Assembly: GCA_027579435.1 (NCBI GenBank)
Contig: JANBPK010000772.1
Coordinates: 1 to 64,000, forward strand
DNA length: 64,000 nucleotides
Direction of reading: 5' to 3'
From: Candolleomyces eurysporus
Taxonomy: Eukaryota > Basidiomycota > Agaricomycetes > Agaricales > Psathyrellaceae
The position numbers and the translations under genes are program-made. The notes beneath the pieces are model-generated. The model was not told the origin of the DNA. It saw only the letters and a program-made list of their open reading frames with translations, and ran no database searches. Position 1 is the stretch's first letter. Each line of letters begins with the position of its first letter. Below, one piece after another: positions 43,958 through 56,569 of the stretch.

Positions 43958-45582
43958 ATGCTCACAAGGTCCCATGCAACTACTGCAAGCCGCGAGGTTC
44001 TCCAGAACCAGGATCTTCTGTCCTTGATCTTGGGAGAGTTTGCACCACGGTCTGATCATCGAAATGGGTCCCCCAGCGTCGTAGATCGACAAGCCAGTAA
44101 CAGAGCACTTTTCCGTGCTGCCCTCGTTTGCAAGTCTTTTGTGGATCCTGCGCTGAACCTTCTCTGGGGAGAACTTCACTCTCTTCTTCCATTGTTCGGT
44201 CTCTTACCCGCGTTCGGAAGAACGTTCACCGTAGGTCAAAGTGTATCTTCGATATAGCAACCATAGTTTGACATGGTGCATCTGTATGCAGATCCTCATT
44301 CGCCCTTTCAAGCCAGGCGACTGGAAAAGGTTTCAAGTTCACGCTCGAAGGGTGAAGAGAATCAGCATCTTCACCATGTGGCTGGAAAAAGTACCCAGAG
44401 AAGCTTTCTCTGCCATTAGGGATGCACCCGGTCGTCCTCAGCCACTGCTTCCGTCCCTCAAAAGCTTAGACTTTCAACAAATACTCAGCCCGGGCAAGAT
44501 CAACGCAGAAGCCGACCTCATCAATCTCTCCCTCTTGCTATCCCCCAACATGACCAAGCTGAAGCTCTTCTGCCATGATACGGATCCCGTTTGGAAATCC
44601 TACGGCCCTGCGATTTTCGATCGCTTGATAACACACGCATCGAACCTCCGTGAACTGGAGTGGCGCCCCAACGTCGATATATCGTCCGTCAAGCAGTGCC
44701 GATATTTGCACTGCCTTACCTACCTCCATCTCAGCATTTTCGAGCCCGACGCAGATGTTTGCACCAACCCCGAATACGAAACCGGTTATCGCCACATCCC
44801 CGTCCTAGACAACCTCGCCGGTTGCACCGCTCTACGATGTTTGATCATCGTGATCGAGGTTGGGGGAGTTGACCGTCCTTGCTTGACGAAACAGCGGTGG
44901 GATTACATTCAAAGCGAACAGAGCAAGCTCCAACCCGTTTATTTTCCCAACCTCTGTCTCTTCGCCATTACAGGACATGTAATCTGGGTCCAGCGCTCTT
45001 TAGCGCAGATGAAGCCGACCCTTCCCCAGCTCACGTTCTTGTCAATGGATATCCGTGTCGGCTTCTATAATGGTGTCCTTCGCGGCGTCAACTTTTGGCC
45101 CGCAATCTTGGAGACGTTGTCCGGTTGTTCCAAGTTGCGTTTTTTTTTGCGTCGGATCAGGCGAATGCCTACTGGATGCGAAGATTGTCGGCAAGGCGCT
45201 CTTCTTCGACTTCGGAAGGCTCATACAACCTCTAGCACGTTCCAAGGATACCCTTGAGACTCTCCACGTTGATAAGTGGTTGATTATCGACTGTGAGAGG
45301 GATGGAGGTATTCCTGACCTTGCTGAGGCTTTCCCCCGCTTGAGCTCGATGACATTCCCTGACGGCTCCTGCATAAACCGCACTACTATGCAAAATCAAG
45401 ATGCAATCTCTGCTGGAATGTCACGCTTGGACAAATGGTATCTGAAGAACGGCAGTGAGTGGGTTTCCTTCTGGTTGTTCGACGACGCTAACTCTTTTAC
45501 CCTTCTCCCCAGTTCCGGCTTTTGCTTTCAGAAACTAGATACCAACTGTTTGTACATGTGCGTGCTGTTGTTGATCAGCTAA
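43958..45582 (+). CDS. F-box protein 1 (about 520 aa, homopolymer frame shift)
   Basis: Exons: 43958-44230 and 44292 to about 45582. The N-terminal F-box-like segment is NQDLLSLILGEF, then RAALVCKSFVDPALNLLWGE. The rest has leucine-rich-repeat-like strands (LRELEW, LTYLHLSIF, LRCLIIVIEV). A run of nine T at 45140-45148 must lose one base for the frame to continue into KIVGKALFFDFG; this matches KALFVDC in the neighbouring copies and is probably a sequencing or assembly error. F-box proteins recruit substrates to SCF ubiquitin ligases. This is the most divergent member of the four-gene array. A 3'-terminal intron as in copies 2 and 3 may exist near 45454. Confidence 0.75.
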
Positions 45583-45983
45583 TGAACCCTCAATCTGTGC
45601 AAGTAATTAAGTCTCACCACCTTATCGTCTGCGTCTATCCTTCGGTGTCGTAAATTCTGCTTTTCTAGTTTACTGTGACGGCACAGTTTCACGTAGAGGT
45701 TCATTCAGACGAACAAGTCAAACATACATATGTGCTGCCGGTCCGTTGCGGGCGATCCCTACGATGTTGTTAGAGATCGTACATAGTCTGTTCAGATTCA
45801 CAGTTCTCTGGCCCTTTCGCCGTACTGATAAGCTCCTCAACGAACGCTGAGCGTCTATCAGCCGCGCACAGACCCGATCAAACACGCGTTGTCACATGCG
45901 TCACACTGCTCAAGCTCTTTGTTTTGCGCCTCGAGGTCGACCCGGTCCTGACCCTTTTTACGCTGAATCCCATTTGACTCGCA

Positions 45984-47694
45984 ATGGATCTTGGTACGAC
46001 CCTCTCAATTCTGCTTCGAGCGTTCATGAGTCATGACAATCAATAGTGAAGGTTCGCCCCGCAGCTGGTATCGTGTATCCCGAGTCAGACATCCCACTTC
46101 ACCAAGTCCTGATGAACGACGAACTCCTCCATATGATATTTACGGAGCTCTTCTCAACTGGAAGTCGAGTTGATCTACTCCAAGCCGCTTTGACTTCGAA
46201 AGTATTTTTAAGCCCTGCCTTGGATATTCTTTGGGAAAGTTTAGATTCTCCCATTCCTTTGTTCTCGTTGCTGCCACCTTTGGACATCGAGGATGATTCA
46301 ATGGTGACTCCCTTTCACATGTAGAAAGTTCTCAACTAAGCTCACTGTTTGACTCATTCTCTCACTAGACAGTCGCCAGTGCCTTCCGGGCCCAGCACTG
46401 GGACAGATTTCTGATTTACAGTCCACTGGTGAAACGGCTCACCGTAGACTTATGCTTGAAGAAGATTGCCAAGATTCCATTTGCAAACATTACCTACTCT
46501 CCTGGTCGCCCCCAGTACCTAACTCCTTCCCTAAAGGAACTGCGGATTACAAGTGAATCGCCGACCCGACTCAGTTCGGTCAACGTAACCAACCATATTT
46601 TCCTCTGGACTTGCCCATCCGTCATAACGCTGACCATAACCGGCAATTGCATTCTCTCTGGGAAAGGCTATACCTCAGCCATCTTGTGCGGCCTTTCGAA
46701 TCAGTCTCCTGACATTCAAAGGCTCGAGGTGTTATGGGATGGAAGCGCGAGGTCCCTCTCACAATGCCAATCATTCCTTTCCCTCACCAATCTCTCCATC
46801 ACCTATTCAGAACAGTACACACACCCTTCCCCGGCATCATGGCCCAACCATATCCCAGTGCTTGAGGCGCTCTCTGGATGTGGGCAGCTTCAGTCTCTTA
46901 CCATACTCGTCAAAGATCGTCGTTTTGACTCTCCGCAATTATCGGAAAGAGTGTGGAAGGAGGTCCAGCGCGGCCTCGAAAGAAACGATGACCTCCCCTT
47001 GGTGGCTCTCCCAGGCCTGCGCTTTTTTNAGCGCCAGCGGCGACCCAATATGGTTGCTGCAATGGTTAGCCCAATTGGAACCAAACCTACCTGACATACG
47101 TCATCTTTTCATCGACATTTCCTATCCAAAGTACCCTTCATGGTCTGATATCAACGCTCCTGGTGTTTTCGAGTTAATACAACCTATGCTCAAATCGTTG
47201 GTCAAGTGCTTCAACTTGCATACCCTCTCATTTGGATCCAGCAGCACGGGCTACTTTTCAACGCAATCCTCCCGAGCGACGCATACCTTCCCCTTCGAAA
47301 CCGTCCTCCAATATCTCAAAGCCTCCCAAAGCTCGCTCCGACGGATTTTGATTGGAAAAGCGTTATTCGTCGACTGTGACACCACTGGCGAAGATGCGAT
47401 TCGGGAAATCTTCAACACCTTCCCTCGGCTGGAAGGGATTGATTTTCCAAACGATTCATCCATTTCCCGACATTCATTGGCCGCAGGTGAAAGTCATGCT
47501 GCAGTATCCAGCGCACTCCATTCCTTGAACAATTGGTTCGTTGATGAGCTCAGGATGCCAGCGCGTTTTATCGAAGGTAAGAAATTCTTCTCACCCCTTG
47601 CCGAGATCTAACATGTTGAATGACCACAGACGAGTTGTTTAACGTCGATTTTGAAAGGGACTTCGGTCAATGGTTCGCTCCAGCCAATCCGTGA
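45984..47694 (+). CDS. F-box protein 2 (512 aa)
   Basis: Exons: 45984-45993 (only 10 nt, ATG GAT CTT G), 46047-46303, 46369-47576, 47630-47694. The N at 47029 after a T-run breaks the frame; without it the frame reads RFFSASGDPIW and the total is 1,539 nt. F-box: LHQVLMNDELLHMIF, then LLQAALTSKVFLSPALDILW. Shared downstream blocks with copies 3 and 4: AQHWDRF, PGRPQYLTPSL, ITYSE, SGCGQLQSL, KALFVDC. Likely a substrate receptor for SCF ligases, arisen by local duplication. Confidence 0.85.
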
Positions 47695-48126
47695 TTGCCA
47701 CCACTCAGGCACTAGCCGTTTTGCTCTTTCGTGAAGGAACGTTTTGATTTCGAACATGTACTTGTAATTCAGCTTTATTAAGGAAAGGCAACGGAGCACT
47801 GTAACATACCCAGAACACAGCGAGTGACAAATCGGCATATCTCTCTGGGTATGGGAGCTATCTGGCTGCTTTTTTGGCTCTTTTAAATGGTTCACCACTC
47901 TCCCCACTTCCTAATTTAAGCTTTCAAGTATATACCGTATGCCAGTACGCGCAGCACTGTCGACGGACGATTTCGAGGGTGACCTATACCTTTAGACGTC
48001 ATTTATTTATATAATTATGTAACTAATTACACGTCATCGCAACCCGGAGGAGCTCCTTGCCTGCAGTCAACCGCACCCAACAACCCCGATTTTTTTGTAC
48101 GGCTGAAGCTAATTCGACTCTTGATG

Positions 48127-49826
48127 ATGAGCCCTAGTATGTCTCTTTCTCAATTCTGTTTCAAGCACTCATGACGATCGGCAGCAAAGATGCACTCTGG
48201 CGGTGGCACGCCATATTCAAATACCCCACTTCACCAAGTTCTGATGAATGACGAACTCTTTCGCATAATATTGACAGAGCTTATCTTGACTGGAAGAAAA
48301 GTGGATCTACTCCAAGCCGCTATGACATCCAGGGCGTTTCTGAACCCAGCCTTGGAAATCCTTTGGGAAACGTTGGACTCTCCAATTCCTTTGTTCTCAT
48401 TGCTGCCAGCTTTGGAAGTGAAGGGCAGACTAATGGTGACTTCGCTTCACCCCAGATAACTCGGAATTAAGCTCACTGTTTGACGCAATGTTCTACTAGA
48501 CTGTCGTCAGTACCTTCCAGGCTCAACACTGGGACAGATTTATTGTTTACAGTCAGCTAGTGAAACAGCTCGCTGTAGACTTATCTTCAGAGAAGATCGC
48601 CAAGATCCCCTTTGCGACCATCGCCTTCGCTCCTGGTCGCCCCCAGTATCTAACCCCTTCTCTTAAGATACTGCGGGTTACAAGTGGACTGTCAGGACGG
48701 CTCGATTCGACCAGCATAATCAACCATCTATTCCTCTGGACCTGCCCATCGGTCACCACACTAGCCATTAACGCGAGCTGCACTCCCCGTTTGGAGGGCT
48801 ACTCCTCGGCAGTCTTGTGTGGCCTTCTGAGTACGTCTCCCAACATTCGAAGTCTCGAGATGAATTGGGATGGTCGCACAGGGTCCCTCGTACATTGCCA
48901 TTCATTCCAGTCCCTTACCGACCTCTCAATCACCTATTCAGAGCGGTATCCTAACCTTCCTCTGGCAAGACGGTCCAGCTATACCTCAGTTCTAGAGGTA
49001 TTTTCTGGATGTCGGCAGCTTCAGTCTCTTATGATCGACGTGAAAGGTCGTAATGACACTGCTAGTGACACCGCGCAATCAGCAGCGGAAGCGTGGAAGG
49101 AATTGGTGAGCGGCCTTGAAAAACGTGATGATACCATTTTCCCCCCNGGTTTCCCTCCCAAGCCTACATTCCTTTAGTGCCAAAGGCGACCCAAGGTGGC
49201 TGCTGTCGTGGTTAACCCAGCTGGAACCAAACCTACCCGATATGCATCATCTTTCCATAGACATTTCCCATCCACTCAATTACCAATGGCGTCCAATTGC
49301 TGCGAGCGACGGTATCGAGCTGATACAACCCATGCTCAAAGCGATGGTTAAATGCTCCAACTTGCATGCCTTCTCGTTTGGGTGTAGCGGCAAGTACTAC
49401 CCTACGACGAAATTCTCTCAAGAGACACATACTTTCCCCTTCAAAACTGTCCTTCGATATCTCACAGCCTCCCGAAGCTCACTCCAGCGGATTTCGGTTG
49501 GAAAAGCATTATTCGTTGACTGTGGCGCCGCTGGCCAAAATGCGATTCGGAACATCTTCAACGCATTCCCTCGGCTGGGAGAAATTGATTTTCCCAACAA
49601 TCTATCCATATCGCGGGAATCATTGCTTGGGAATGGAAGTCTTGTTACAGATGCGGTCTCCAGTGTATTCCTTCGTCTGGACAATTGGCTCACTGAAGAA
49701 TCTAGTAAGTAATTCATTGCACCCCTTCCCGACATACGAGATTGAAAGGACCATATCATACCAGATTCGATAGATTTTGAGAGAGACTTCGCTCAATGGT
49801 TCGGTAGTCCAGATTCCACTCCGTGA
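48127..49826 (+). CDS. F-box protein 3 (508 aa)
   Basis: Exons: 48127-48136, 48185-48435, 48500-49704, 49765-49826. As in copy 2, the first exon is a 10-nt leader (ATG AGC CCT A). The N at 49147 in a C-run must be dropped (then IFPPVSLPSLHSFSAKGDPRW), giving 1,527 nt. F-box: LHQVLMNDELFRIIL, LLQAAMTSRAFLNPALEILW. The C-terminal exon FERDFAQWFGSPDSTP matches copy 2 (FERDFGQWFAPANP). Same inferred SCF role. Confidence 0.85.
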
Positions 49827-50243
49827 TTGGCACCACTCGCGCGCTTGCTGATTTGCTCCTTCGCGATGGAAATTCTTTGATGTCGAACGTGGGCTTGTTC
49901 TAATGAAGGCAATAGCACAACACTGGATTATATGTAGAACAGAACAAGCCTCGGTTATTCCATTTACATTATGCAGTCGCTGTTACAGCAAGAGTTGCAT
50001 GGATAGATAGAAAGTCTCTCGCACCGGTTCTCAAGTCGGGGATAGTTCCTGTCTGAATCGTCAGCCTGCTCAAGTTATTAGTACTCATCACATGCATCGC
50101 ACTTGCGCACAGACCTTATCATATTATCAAACACGCCGTCACGGTAAGCACACGTCATCCCAACACTCGTCGTACGCAACTCAAGGTCAACCACACCCAA
50201 AGACCTCGACCTTTTTGTGCGGCTGAAGCCTATCCAACTGACG

Positions 50244-51948
50244 ATGAATCTTAGTACGCCGCTTTCTCGATTCTGTTTCGAGTACTCATGAGGATCGACA
50301 GCAAAGATGTACTTCGTCGGCAGTGACACGCCATATGTGGATAACTCACTTCGCCGAGTTCTGATGAATGACGAGCTCCTTCGCATAATATTGACAGAGC
50401 TTATCTTAATTGGAGGGAAAGTGAATTTACTCCAAGCTGCTCTGGTTTCCAAAGTGTTTTCAAGCCCGGCCTTGGAAATCCTTTGGGAAACATTGGAATC
50501 TCCGATTCCTTTACTCTCGTTGCTGCCGCCTTTGGAAGTTACGGGCAGAACAATGGTAGCGAGCCCTTTACGTGAATCAGGTCGAAATCGAGCTCACTAT
50601 TTTGATGTATTCCCTCTAGACAGTCCGCACCAATTTCAGAGCGCAGGGTGACTGGGACAGATTTATTCTTTACAGCCCGCTGGTGAAACGGCTCACTGTG
50701 GACTTATCATTGGATAAACTCTCCAAGATCCCATTCGCAACCATCGCCTTCGCTCCTGGTCGCCCTCAATACTTAACTCCTTCTCTACAGGCACTGCGGA
50801 TTACAAGTCCCTCGCTAATACTCTATACATCCAGCATAACAAACCATCTTTTGCTCTGGATTTGCCCATCGATCACCAGACTAGCCATCAACGCCAGCTA
50901 CGCTCCCAGCCTGGAGAACTATTCCTCGGTCATCATGTGTGGCCTTGCGAGTACATCGCCCGACCTTCAAAGTCTCGAAATGGATTGGGATGGTAGCATC
51001 GGGTCCCTCATACATTGCCGTTCATTTCGTTCTCTCACCAACCTCTCGATCACCTATTCAGAACGATATCCAAACCCTCCTCCAGCACGACGACGGTGGT
51101 CTAGCCATACCCCAGTTCTGAAGGTGCTCTCTGGATGTGGGCAGCTTCATTCTCTTACGATAAGGGTGAGAGGTCCCAATGACATCGCACCATTATCAGC
51201 AACAGCGTGGAAAGAAATGCTGCGCAGTTTTGAGAGCCGTGATAACACCGCAACCATTTTCCTCCCCGTTTATCTCCCAAGCTTGCACTCCTTTAGTGCG
51301 AGGGGCGACCCAAGGTGGTTGTTGTCGTGGTTAACCCAGCTTCGACCAAACCTACCCAATATACATCATCTTTCCATTGACATTCCCCATCTAGATATGC
51401 CTCAGATTATAGCGACCGTCGACTCCGTCCCCACTTTCATGGAACAGATGCAACCCATGCTCGAGGCACTGATAACGTGCTCCAACTTGCATACCATCTC
51501 GTTCGGATGCAGCGGTAGCTACCGCTCGACCGTATTCCCTCGAGAAACACGTACTTTCTCCTTTGGACCCATCCTTCGACATCTCAAAGCTTCCCGACAG
51601 TCACTCAGGCGAATTTTCATTGGACAGGCATTATGTGTCGACTCTGGGCCCCCTAACCCTGGGGCTCGGAGAAAAGCGATCCGGGAGATCTTCGACACCT
51701 TTACTCAACTCGAAGAAATAAAATACCCCAACGGTGCATCCATATCGCGAAGCTGGTTGGTCCCATACGGATGGCCGAAAGTAGTCAATCTGCTCCTAAA
51801 CTTGGACAAATGGTTTAGCGATGCGTCTAGAACGGTGCCTATCCGATTCGAAGGTAAGTACTGTTTTGCAAGCCCATACGCTGGGGATACGAATCATGAT
51901 ATTGACTTTGAAAGACTTCACCGTGTGGCCCGGGTGACCTGTCGGTGA
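50244..51948 (+). CDS. F-box protein 4 (530 aa), free of N or homopolymer frame breaks
   Basis: Exons: 50244-50253 (10 nt), 50302-50555, 50620-51948; 1,593 nt with no break. F-box: LRRVLMNDELLRIIL, LLQAALVSKVFSSPALEILW. The C-terminal exon reads straight through where copies 2 and 3 splice, and ends DIDFERLHRVARVTCR. This copy needs no base correction, so it is the best reference for the family in this locus. Confidence 0.88.
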
Positions 51949-52104
51949 ACACTGTCGCTGAGAAATTCTTTCGTACCTCTCGAGCATGTACTTGTACGGA
52001 TGCGAGCAAAGATAACAGCATAACAATATATCACATAGGAGGAAGCGAGTTACAGACGGATAGTAAGCTGCTTCAGGTATAGGGACGGAGAGAGGCGAAC
52101 ATGT

Positions 52105-54021
52105 TTAGAACATAACAAAGCCAACTGACAATGCGAACAAAGACAACCTCATCGTGGACCAGAAGTTGGAACCGATCAACTGGGACAACGCTGCGTTCTC
52201 CTCCGACTCATCATCAGACTCGTCGGACGAGGATCCAGCGCTGCTCTTGCGAGTGGCCGAAGCCCTAGAGGCGGTGGTTCTGGCGCTGGGAAGTGCCCTG
52301 CCTTCGCCGGGGGCGAAAGGCTGATTCCAAAGGAAGTAGGGCTGCACAGAGAAACCAGGGTCTGCTCGCTTCAAATACGCAACGTAGGCGCCATCGGCGT
52401 CACCATAGATAGAGCCCACAGCAGCGACATTTGGGTACAGCTCAGCAGCGTAGTCTGCTTCGTCCGAGTCGCGTGCAGAGAATTTCATAGCGTGGTCGAG
52501 AGCGGCTTTGATGCCTCCGCCGGAAGATGAGGTTCTGTTCCACACAGTGGAGCTAGGGTTGGCGTATTTCTCAATGCGGGCATTTGTCTGGATCATGGTG
52601 ATCAGCGTTTCGGCGATTGTCAGCGATCAAGAAGAAAGACACGAACAATCATCGCAGCCAAGTTATACGCGCGATAATGGTAGGGCCTAGTGCGCGCCGC
52701 TTCCAAAGGCTAGAATGAAACAATTTAGTAATCAATCATGCAGAGGAACTGCCAGAGCTGCGAACCTGTTCTCCATCGGCAGCGATCTGGGACTGGTACT
52801 GCCCTGAGAAATAGGCTCCAGTGACTCTGGCTGCACCTTCGTTGTCGTTGACGATCAGCTTCAAGGCCGCGAGCTGGTTATAGTAGAAAGTGCCGTGATT
52901 ACTAGCGGATGGCGTTCAGTATCAGAATGTGTGATAAATGGTCACAAAAGAGAGACACGAACTTCTCAGCTGAGGCCTCTTCAAGAGCCTGTTCAGCAGT
53001 TTCCAACCAGCGGATATACTCCCGGCACCATTCAACCATGCCAGCGTCGATGTCGGCCGTCCAATCAGTATTCTGGCCCTTTCTCAGGATGAGAATGGCA
53101 GAGGCAATCTTTGTCATGCCCTTGAGATCCCTGCAGTAAAACAGTCAGGCATGTTCGACGGCCAGTGAAATTTAATTCCTCACAGAACACCAGTCGAGCT
53201 ACCAACTTGTCCATCGGGTCCTCGTTGCATCTGAGCGTAGTTCAGGTTGGGATTCATACGGGTTGCTTCGTCCAAAAACCAGATCCTCAAGAAGCGAACT
53301 GAGTATAATCGGGGGTAATTTAGCCCAAGATTTCATCCAAAGGGTATATAGATGAACTGACCGGCATTCTGGGAATTCTCATTCGAAGGTGTCTTGGTGA
53401 ACGCCCAAGCAAGAGTGTTGTAGAGAACGGCCTCGGACAGCTCTTGGAAGTTGCCGACATCGTTGACGGTGCGGACGTCGGGATTGAATTGACCATCCCG
53501 ACGGCGATAGGGGCAAGTGGTCCAGACTGATTTTCAGTACGAAACCGATTGTTAGCAATCGGTGGCAGGATACTCCGAGAATCAACCCACTTTCTTGCTC
53601 CGTCAGCGCCGTCGTGTTCCCAACTCCCGAGCAATCAGGCCACCAGCTATAGTCAACGTTTAACGCGAATGCAGAACAGAAGGAATTTGATAGTACTAGG
53701 GTGCCCAGCTGAGGTAGTCGTGCTTGTTCCCGGTAGGGGGGNATACCTTGCTTGTCCATCACGCCTGAAAAGTCGCGTTTTATTTTAGTAACAAGCCACA
53801 AGAGACGCGAATAGATTGAAATAGTACGCACTCCATGGGCCACGGGATGCTAAACTACGTGCCCAAGCGGTGATTGTAGTCTGAGCACCTCCAGTGTTGG
53901 TAGGAAAGTTGCCAGCAACGATGAAATCGGGGTCAATGAAGTCGTTGGCATAAGACGTCTGTCCTGCCGCTCGCAAAGAGACAGAAAGGAGCGTAGATAT
54001 GCAAAAGAGTGAGATATACAT
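52105..54021 (-). CDS. Secreted GPI-anchored alginate-lyase-family protein
   Basis: About ten exons. The first ones are 54021-53832, 53764-53697 (N at 53742 to be ignored), 53646-53591, 53526-53362, with small introns continuing to the stop at 52105. Signal peptide at the N-terminus (ISLFCISTLLSVSLRAAGQ). Conserved core of the alginate lyase (PF05426-type) family: YANDFIDPDF, HDYLSWAPYWWPDCSGVGN, CPYRRRDGQFNPDV, ENNHGTFYYNQLAALKL and NLAAMI-TNARI. The C-terminus is acidic and Ser-rich and ends in a hydrophobic tail (LSLFALSVGFVMF), a GPI signal. Several introns use the GTTCGT donor. It probably acts on uronic-acid-containing or similar polysaccharide at the cell surface; the actual substrate is unknown. 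Confidence 0.85.
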
Positions 54022-55200
54022 GGCGTTGAGGACGTGGCCTCGAGATTAGCACGAAGAAAGACAAAGAGGAGGGAATAAATTAATGAATAGGCGAATGTTC
54101 CTCTTATAGCCATTAGGGTTGTAAGGGAGTCATCTGGCCCGGAACGCGTGGGCATATTGGCACTCTCCCACTGCCTGCCAAGATGGCGCCCATTTCTAAA
54201 AAGGAGTCAGCTGTGAAGCCGGCACCTCGAAGATGGCGAGCGCGCCTCGAGGTCACTGATGAACTCGTAAAACGCACGGCGATAGTAGTTCCAATGACTC
54301 CAACGCGACTTTCCACACAAGGAAGAACGAACGACATTTGAGGCGTGAGTGAAAGAAGTCCTGAATCATTGAATGAACCAGGAATGCTTGGCTGGGCTCA
54401 GAAGCACCGAGGCCGCCGGAAACAATTGATGGTCGACGATGTATTTCGATCCGGCGCTGTTGCCTGATAAACCAGTTTGATCCGTAATTCTCGTGCAAAA
54501 CCATTCATGCAACGCTTTGACTGACACTCGCTAGCTGGTAATTCTCCACCAAGGTCGACCTCCAAGCTGCACGCTTCTTACTGCCGTAATGTCATTCACA
54601 TACCAATCGCTGGTAACTGACTCGGTAGACGCCCATATGCACATTTCTTCGCGCATCTGAGAACCCGGGGTTCCAACTTCCGGATGTTGGCGGCCCCCAT
54701 TCGCGTATGTATTTGGCAGCCATGAGAAATCGCGAGGAAGATTGCTGGAAGATGCCTAAGTGGGCCTAGAGACCAGTAGTTACGGGAAGGTTTCGAGTCA
54801 AAGCGTGTGGTAAGAGTGTGCGATTTGAGGTACTGACTTCACATGGATAGTACACAGCATTGATCTTCCCTTGCTCGAATCCATTTAAGGATTCCGGGTA
54901 GGCGAGTCACAGTTAGAGTAACGGCACGATGTCATAGTTCAGTACGTAGTCACGGCCAAACCAGCCCTATGGCCGTAACAATGATGGTCAGGCTCCGCCT
55001 GACAAGACGATCTTACGGCAGGCAACCGACTATTCTCCTCGAGAGCTTGAAACTTAGGCGTTGCATTGAGGCACTGAAACGTATCCACACCTTTAGAATT
55101 GGAGCTCACTTGCGGGCACCTTGCAAGAGGACAATAGAGTATTATAGACAATGACGACAGCCATACATCGCGCTTTGACCACTGACCACCGGGCATAAAT
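54022..55200. other. Intergenic, divergent promoters
   Basis: Region between the minus-strand lyase gene and the plus-strand Clp1-like gene, so it should carry both promoters. A TATAAG word on minus at about 54107 and CATAAAT just before 55201 are the only core-promoter-like sites noticed. No gene seen. Confidence 0.4.
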
Positions 55201-56437
55201 ATGGGAGAGCCCACCGACAACAGGCACCCAGTACCGTACCGATACATTCTTGTCAGTAGAGAAATGACCGACTCTCTTCGAGGTCTACCTATTCTCCGAC
55301 TCTTACCACCTCCCAATCAGGATCTGGCCTCATTCTCTCGTTTTGTCGAGCGCAAGATTGACCGCGGCGTCTTGATCGACATTTCTCCAGACCGGGAGAA
55401 CGTCCTCGAGACTGCAAGCATCGATGAAATCAGGAAAACGCTTGCACTAAACGTGACAGTACCTGCAAGGTGAGTGCAATTAAGCATACAGTATGTCGCG
55501 CAGAACAGAAACTTACCCCAAGTCTCGAAGCCGCCACTGGCTCTACCAGGCTACTTCAAACTCGCAATCACCCTCAGGTATCGTATTGACCGGCGATACC
55601 CAAGACGGCCGTATCCTTAGACGTGTCTTGTCCGCTGACGGAGCACGACCAACCGTCGAAGATGGAGCATCGCTATTCGGGATCCTGCACCTGGACAGCT
55701 CACAACAGCTTGTATCACCCCGTCCTCTGGGCCCAACGCATATCCTCGTTGCGACCGAGACTCCAACAACCTCAGCCGGGCCTTCGGTAAAGAAAAAGAC
55801 AGCACGCTACGACCAGGTCGCAGCCTCCACGTTTCTTGAAATTCCAGTCAACGACCTTCTCTTCGCGCTCAACGTTCCTAACCTGACGTATAGGATCATC
55901 GACGGAGCAGAGGTCCGCCCGCTGCCACAACGCGTGCAGAACGACCTTCCGCGGGTCCGAATAGCCGTTCCTCACTTGGGAACCCTTCCAGAGCTCGTGG
56001 TGTATCTTCACAACAAGGACCAGGCCGAGCTGTTCGGCAAATTAGTCCCAGAGTGGGTGCGCGGTCTCATGCACCCTTTACCGTGCATTGGGTCCAATTC
56101 TGCTTCGAGTGCCACGGAGGCGACAACTGGGCGGGTGTCAAAGGCGACACGGGGTTTGCAGAGACTCGCGTTCCTCGGGAAGTCTAATGGGCTTGGATCG
56201 GAGGATATGCGCAGTATTGAGATTTACTTGCAGTCCAAAGCTGGCGAGCTTGCTGGCGTGGCCCAAATGAAGGGTGACGGCGAGCTTCTAGTGGGAACCA
56301 ACGTCAATCTTGACTTTCTTCGTACGAATCTTTGCCATCTAGGATATTTCTGCCAGGACCTTTGGTTTGAGCTCGATTTGACGCGAGAGCTTCTCCTCCG
56401 AACGCTAGTAATACTTTCCAAAGTGGAAAGACGCTGA
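55201..56437 (+). CDS. Clp1-like (clampless) sexual-development protein (400 aa)
   Basis: Exons: 55201-55469 and 55504-56437, joined by an unusually short 34-bp intron; an alternative is a start at 55493 (MSRRTETY). The diagnostic stretch is in the middle: FLEIPVNDLLFALNVPNL, then LPRVRIAVPHLGTLPELVVY followed by LHNKDQAELFGKLVPEWVRG and LMHPLP. This matches my memory of the Clp1 family, needed for clamp formation and the dikaryotic program in Coprinopsis and Ustilago. The C-terminus is helical. Identification is from recalled family pattern; I could not search it. Confidence 0.6.
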
Positions 56438-56569
56438 CTTGACGGGAACTGAACTTCTAGTTTGCTTGATAGCATAGCATTAGTGTGGTAGTATATTGTA
56501 GTAGGTGACAACTCTAAAGACGTTGTCGCGAAACATATGCGATAGTCTCTTTTGCGCTGTGAAGTTTCG

